Assembly: GCA_019925095.2 (NCBI GenBank)
Contig: CM034389.1
Location: forward strand, 21,749,435 to 21,813,434
Direction of reading: 5' to 3'
Source of the DNA: Dendrolimus kikuchii
Lineage: Eukaryota > Arthropoda > Insecta > Lepidoptera > Lasiocampidae
DNA length: 64,000 bases
Position numbers and translations under genes: made by a program. Of this stretch, positions 58,557 to 64,000 are shown piece after piece (positions within the stretch are counted from its first letter, which is position 1; every line of letters starts with the position of its first letter). The notes beneath the pieces were generated by a model. It was given only the letters and a program-made list of their open reading frames with translations. It was not told where the DNA came from and did not search any database.

Positions 58557-59756
58557 TTTAAGTACATAAAGATGCCAAAAGTAGATTAAGTGGAACGTAA
58601 TTGTTAAAAACGTCTTTTTAATCCTTTAAGCAAATACGGAAAGTATAATCGGGCAATATTTTGTATGAGGAGAAATTACGTAACGTAAACAAAACTTAGA
58701 GATTAATATTTCTATTTAAGACTAAGAATAATGATATTTTTTATTGTATTTAAATAAAACATCAGCAAGCTTTGTATTAGCATCAAATATAATCTAATAA
58801 TTCTAAAATTTGAAGACAAATTGATCAGATATTTATCTTCCATGTAACTGAAAGACCGATAACGTAGCGGTTTCTGTTCCGAAGAACGCAAGAGTTCCAA
58901 GAAAATGCTAAGCTATACTTTATAAAACCCAAAACCGTAATTGATAATTTCCGACGTGTGAAATTTTATTTTGTTTAAACAAGACTAAAGCACATTCGTT
59001 GATTGAAACATCATACGTATGCTTTAACAATGTATTCATCATTCAATCGTGACCTATTAGTGAGTCATATGACTTGTCTTGCGAAGACATTTGCTACAGT
59101 TCGTGTAGTATAAAAACTTCCGATTGTTGTTAATCCAGGACGCTGGTTCGAAGAATTTTTAAAGTGAGTCGTCGTGATTTGAAACTCGATGAAATGAAAA
59201 AAAGCGACACTAAAAAGAGATATTTAATCATTTAAACACTAATGATAGAGTTGAAAATATTTTTAAGTTCATAAATCAAATTGAAACGTGCATTTGTTTC
59301 CTATTTTAGTTACCATAAGCCTGTCGTGTCACTTGTTCAAAGTGAAAACATGGAATCTGAATAATATGTGTTATAATATATCTGAAGTGTAATATATGAA
59401 ATGTATTATTTTGCATTAAAATATGAAACAATTTTTGAACTTGCTAAAAATATTATAAAAATAATAAACCTTATAATTATCCTAATACTCCTGCTACTCC
59501 ATATTTATCTCATTCTTGGAAGGCTACTTATCTGAAGTCTCACTTCTGCCGTGTGTGAATTGTACAGACACTTTTTTTTATAACATAATAGTTGCATTGC
59601 GTTGTAATGCCACGTAAAGTAAAAACATATTGGTAGTAAAGTCTGTTTTTTGACCCAGAAACCCCCTCGCCGGCGTTTTTAGAACCAGTTTCATCACAAT
59701 CTGATCAATGGTTTAGGAACGCATAGAGGACAAACACACAAATATTTATTTTTATT

Positions 59757-60354
59757 TTTATAATATATAAAACTAATATATAAAATTCTCGTGTCGCGGT
59801 GTTTGTTACCAAACTTCTCCGAAAGGGCTAACCCGATTTGTGAAATTTTGTGTGCATATCGGGTAGGTCTGAGAATCGGCCAACATCTATTTTTCATATC
59901 CCTAAATGATAAGGGGGTGGGTCCCCTAAATATTTTTATTTTTATTTTTTTATGATTCGGCATTAAAAAATACTTACAATCCAAAATTTTCACCCTTCTA
60001 CCACTAACCACTATTTTTTAACAACGATATTAGATTTTAATAATTTTCTACTGGGATGATTTAGATTCAAATTTAAACCAGGTAGATGGCGCTGCAATCG
60101 GGTACCAGAATTAAGGTGTTTTTTTGTTGTTGTATGTGTTCAAATTTGTCCCGGAATGGTTTAAATTAACGATTAGACACAGTAAGTAGGTGGCGGCGCT
60201 CTTCCTAAACGGTGGGCCTGATTTTGATGATTTTTTTTGTTTGTTCAATTGGATTTGAGAATAGTTTAGATTAATATTTGGTCCCGGTAGATGGCGCTGG
60301 AATCGGGTTCTAGATTTTTATTTTTTAAAGGCAACGTCTGCCAGGTACAGCTAA
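59757..60354 (+). mobile_element. Helitron-like element
   Basis: Starts near TATATAAAATTCTCGTGTCG and ends GGTACAGCTAA, a CTRR-type Helitron end. Internal blocks GTAGATGGCGCTG repeat about every 120 bases and resemble the tandem units of the 38374 copy. Confidence 0.6.
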
Positions 60355-61241
60355 TAAATATATAAGATGATGGTTTGAAAAAATTGAAAATGTCAGTAAT
60401 TAAATTTTTAAAAAATACTCAGAAACATTCCAAATCAACTACTGTTAAAGGCAGGTATACGTGTTGTCAAAAGATGTTTACGATATGCTAATTTCTTTAA
60501 AACTACTGGTTTTTGATCATCGAGTTAAATTAGTTAGAGTCGCCAAAACACAATCTTTTTTTGTATAATGTTATCAATTTAATTTAGTTGCTGCAGTTTA
60601 TTAATTTATATCTAATTAAACTTGTTGCAATATAATGGCCAGATTTATTTTCTGTGTTTATATATTTGTTCGTTTATTCTACGTAACACTGGAAATGAAC
60701 AGATTGTCATGAAATTTGGTATTTTAATACTATACCTACTTCAATTACAAATAAGTTTCTTTCAAATTTTTGACTGATTTGGTCTGAAGTGTTTATCATT
60801 TTTCAAGGCTATGAATAAAATATAAATACCTAGCAATTAAAACTTGATTAGCTGTTAATCATATTCATGTAGTCTATTTTTTCTCTAAGTAATAAACTAA
60901 GGCGACAATGTTCCTGAAAACATTTTATACCAATATCAATGATATCTATTATATTAGTTAGAAAATATATGTAGATATATTAGGAATTGGATAAAAAGAA
61001 TGTGGAGTCTCCGTCATAGGTTGTTCAATGTTCAATACAAACTTGTATGAGGAAGAATAGTGGAATTATAAAAACTTTTCCATATATCTATCAAGACTCA
61101 AGGCTTACCTGATATTTAGTTCATTCATTAATAAGCTAAAAACTTGATTTGATTCCGGGTAAACAAATTACCTACTAATTTACACTAATAATAATACGAT
61201 AGGGGATGGAAGTTGTCTATTGTACACCTTATATTGCTTGA

Positions 61242-61493
61242 CTAGCTGTGCCCGCGACGTCGTCCGCGTGAAATTTTCTTTCAAAACCCTCCGATTTTGA
61301 AATATTCTTCATCGGTGCTCCGTTCTTATTAGTCTTAGCGTGATGATATATAGCCTATAGCCTTCTTCGATAAATGGGCTATCTAATACTGAAAGAATTT
61401 TTTAAATCAAACCAGTAGTTCCTGAGATTAGCGCGTTCAATCAAACAAATATACAAACAAACAAACTCTTCAGCTTTATATATTAGTATAAGA
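61242..61493 (-). mobile_element. Helitron-like element
   Basis: Minus-oriented: A|TCTTATACTAATATATAAAG at 61493 to CAGCTAG|T at 61242, with GCTGTGCCCGCGACGTCGTC next to the end. Same class as 44057-44294. Confidence 0.7.
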
Positions 61494-61704
61494 TTAGTAT
61501 TAGTGACCACAAAATTTTTACAAATAAAATTGTTGTGAGAACACTTCATGTAATGGCATGAGTCAATTAAGATTATTAGGTAAATAGTGATAATTATTAA
61601 GGAATTTGTGTTTGGAAAGTATTTACTACAATAATGTTTTAATTTGTTATAACCTTTATTGGTATAAAACATAATTATAATTATTTATGTGCATTCCTCC
61701 CCAA

Positions 61705-61957
61705 ACTATGCCAGGTGGTAGGGCATTTGCCCGACTGGATGGCGACCACCCCTGGTCTAAAGTATGTCGCCATAACAACCTTGAGCTGTGTTCCGGCATT
61801 AGTGACCAGGTTCCAGTCTCCCTTAAGAGAGCAGCAGCGCATTTGTAGCACCTTTGGTGTTGCAAATGTCTATAGGCGATGGTAACCGCTTTCCATCGAG
61901 TGGGCCGTCTGTCTGTCTGCTGAGCTCCTGCAATAAAAAAAAAATAAAAAAAAAAAC
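61705..61957 (+). repeat. Family B repeat, copy
   Basis: ATGCCAGGTGGTAGGGCATT through GCTCCTGCAATAAAAAAAA, one of the best preserved copies. Confidence 0.8.
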
Positions 61958-62091
61958 TAGGTCAATCTGTATCTTGGGAACCTCCTTATTAATTGGTATA
62001 ATTATGTTCGTAAAATCATTGGTTGGGAATAATACTTGCATGACACACTTTTCAATGAGCGAGATTGACAGTTTGAATAATATATAAGATA

Positions 62092-62530
62092 CTAGCGAGC
62101 CCGGTACACGTTATCCTGCTCTGAAAAACTATAAATCTAGAACGCGATTCCAGCGCCACCTACCGGATCTAATTGGGTATTTGACACATATTACAAGAAA
62201 TTCTAAAATAGTATTTAAAAAAAAACAGACATTAAAATATTTTGCTATTTTTTTTTCAATAGTTCATTATATAAATAATTTTAATTATAGTTTAAACAAT
62301 AATTAATACGCTATTTGGCTCGTTAAAATTGTGCCGTCATAAGCCTGTATTCTCATACAAAAACTGGAAGCAGTGACGTTTTGTGCGATGATATAAAGCG
62401 TCTCAGTTGATTTGTCAAATACCGAATTGTGAATCTAAACTATGCCGAACTCAGACGAACATACACAAAAAACTTCATCAAAATCGGAGCGTTTAGGAGC
62501 AGTAACAGTTCAATTGTTCAGTAACAGTCC
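62092..62530 (-). mobile_element. Helitron-like fragment
   Basis: CTAG at 62092-62095 next to CGAGCCCGGTACACG, with CCAGCGCCACCTACCGG (complement of the GGTAGGTGGCGCTGG block in other copies). The opposite end is not clear. Confidence 0.45.
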
Positions 62531-62606
62531 AAAAAACGGAAAACTTATATAATATCATATAAATTAACCATATTATATATATCAGAATATTGTTATCGAT
62601 CATTTG

Positions 62607-62686
62607 CACACACACACATACACCAACGCACGCACGCACACGCATACGCACACGTGCGCGCGCACACACACACACACACACACAAG
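62607..62686. repeat. (CA)n/(CG)n microsatellite
   Basis: About 80 bases of CA repeats interrupted by CG and TA steps. The Val/Arg/Cys-rich ORF across it is not a gene. Confidence 0.95.
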
Positions 62687-62699
62687 TTAACATCTATTT

Positions 62700-63349
62700 T
62701 TTATTTTAGAGATAAAAATTGTAAAGTCAGTCACACACGTATTTGGTGTTCCGCGATACAGGCTAGTTAGTGCGGAATCAATATAAGCATTATTTCTGTG
62801 TAATTTTTTGACAATAAATTGATTTTGGTTTGATTTCATTTGATACACAAGAATTTTACTGAAAACTCCTAAAAACCTTAAAGATATTAACGTGAAAAAC
62901 ACCACTTTATAACAAATAATACTTCAATCAAAGGTGAACGCACAAAGAGTAATTTTGAAGCTGAAAGAAATCAATTAAGTTGAACTTTGACTAAGAACCC
63001 ACGCAAACGAAGTCGCGTGCAGGTCGGTATAAAATAATATCATTATGAATAATGCATATTATGACATAATTATATTCTAATTTATATGGCGAGTATTTTA
63101 ATTGGTTATATAAACAAAAGATAGATTTAAATTCGAAATAGTTGTACGACGAGTATACTACTTTAGTGGATACTACCTAATATTAGCGGCATCCTCAACA
63201 TTCTTGAAGAAAATAATAACTTAATAATAATAAGAAAATATAAAGAAACTAGTTTGATTCTAAATAAGTAAAAAAAATGTCAACCACACGATATTATTCT
63301 TTAAAATTACCAATTAATATATAAAAAGTAATTTAATAACATTAATACT
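62700..63349. other. AT-rich stretch, nothing recognised
   Basis: No ORF, RNA gene or repeat could be supported here. Confidence 0.5.
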
Positions 63350-63835
63350 GTTACAATTTGGGCCACCTGCATATTTGTAAACAAAGCATTTATTACCCGC
63401 CGGCGTTTGAGCTAATAATATTGAAACAATTTATGACTGTCTTCTTTTGTTTACCTTGTGTTTAAAATTTGTGATAAAAAACAGCCCATTGTGTATTGTA
63501 ATCTTTTATGGCAGTCATTAGACAGGTGTGTCGAACTGATTCTAAGAAATTCGTTCTACGCGGTCGAGCAGCCATGTTGTATCGGTGTAGTATAAAGCAA
63601 TGGCCCAATGGAGAGATCGGCAGTCAAGCGATAACCACTAGAGAGACAAGACGTGTGTATATGCGATAATCTATATAGTGACGGACTGTGCGTGTGTTAT
63701 TGAATCGTGCATTACGTTTGGACTGATTGTGTTCAGTTATATTTGTACCTGTGTTATACGTGTTTGTATAGTTCTAATAAATTTATAGCAATTCCAACGG
63801 CATTTTAATTCGAGTCCTGTAACTCGTAATACTTT
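63350..63835 (+). mobile_element. LTR-like segment, copy 2
   Basis: Begins TGTTACAATTTGGGCC and ends near TCGTAATAC, with TCCAACGGCATTTTAATTCG close to the end and AATAAA at about 63777. It parallels the segment at 48775-49005. TGTTAC fits a retroviral-type LTR start. No internal coding region lies next to it within the window. Confidence 0.4.
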
Positions 63836-64000
63836 ATTAATTATTGTTAACTAATATATATATATGTTTGTATGTATTTAATTTATAAAGTAGTTTAAGT
63901 ATGTACATTTAACGTATAAAATAGTCTAAGTACTTATATGTATTTAAGTTAAGTTAATGCTCTGCACCACCTACATCGCCAGACTCCTTTAAGATATTCT

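Noticed and set aside
63350..63835. Complete retrotransposon or endogenous virus with coding genes
   Set aside because: Only LTR-like text is visible; no gag, pol or env frame is adjacent within the window.
1..64000. CRISPR array, bacterial operon or horizontally acquired gene cluster
   Set aside because: The direct repeats seen are satellites or transposon parts without unique regular spacers, and all genes are spliced animal genes.

Overview
This is a eukaryotic window, almost certainly from a butterfly or moth. It holds spliced genes with GT-AG introns, AT-rich introns, and many arthropod/lepidopteran-style repeats: tRNA-derived SINEs, a LINE-tail family, Helitrons ending CTAG, and fold-back MITEs. 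All genes below were assembled by eye by joining exons whose splice sites and reading phases agree. No alignment or transcript evidence was available. Statements about Drosophila are from memory of the families and the fly map.

Layout. (1) 338-18720, plus strand: the 3' part of a very large chitin deacetylase gene (Cda5, group III). Fourteen exon positions join in one frame to 2,354 residues. About the first 1,930 residues are low-complexity Thr/Ser/Pro/Gln-rich sequence, including a polyglutamine tract. A carbohydrate esterase 4 (CE4, NodB-like) catalytic domain follows. Its first catalytic exon exists as two tandem, equal-length, mutually exclusive copies. The start of the gene, where a signal peptide and chitin-binding domain are expected, lies left of the window. 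(2) 22055-28240, plus strand: a complete nine-exon ionotropic receptor of 851 residues, best matched to Ir21a, the cooling-sensing subunit. A TATA box lies about 45 bases upstream of its ATG. (3) 36170-55726, minus strand: all eight coding exons of the MADS-box muscle transcription factor Mef2 (403 residues). The first coding exon carries 5' UTR. Further 5' non-coding exons are probably right of 55726 and were not located. (4) A tRNA-His(GUG) gene at 39546-39617 on the plus strand, inside a Mef2 intron.

How they relate. Cda5 and Ir21a are adjacent and head the same way, with about 0.6 kb between the likely Cda5 poly(A) signals and the Ir21a TATA box. As I recall it, the same pair in the same relative orientation sits at the tip of Drosophila chromosome 2L, so this looks like an old neighbour pair. 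Ir21a and Mef2 are tail to tail across about 8 kb without a credible ORF, probably mostly the Mef2 3' UTR. The three proteins act in different processes (cuticle chitin modification, temperature sensing, muscle transcription), so no shared pathway is implied.

The rest is intronic or intergenic DNA with at least eight copies of one LINE-tail family, two tRNA-SINE families, seven or more Helitron-like elements, several MITEs with clear terminal inverted repeats, LINE reverse-transcriptase relics and two LTR-like segments. I see no CRISPR, no bacterial-type system and no sign of horizontal transfer of a gene.
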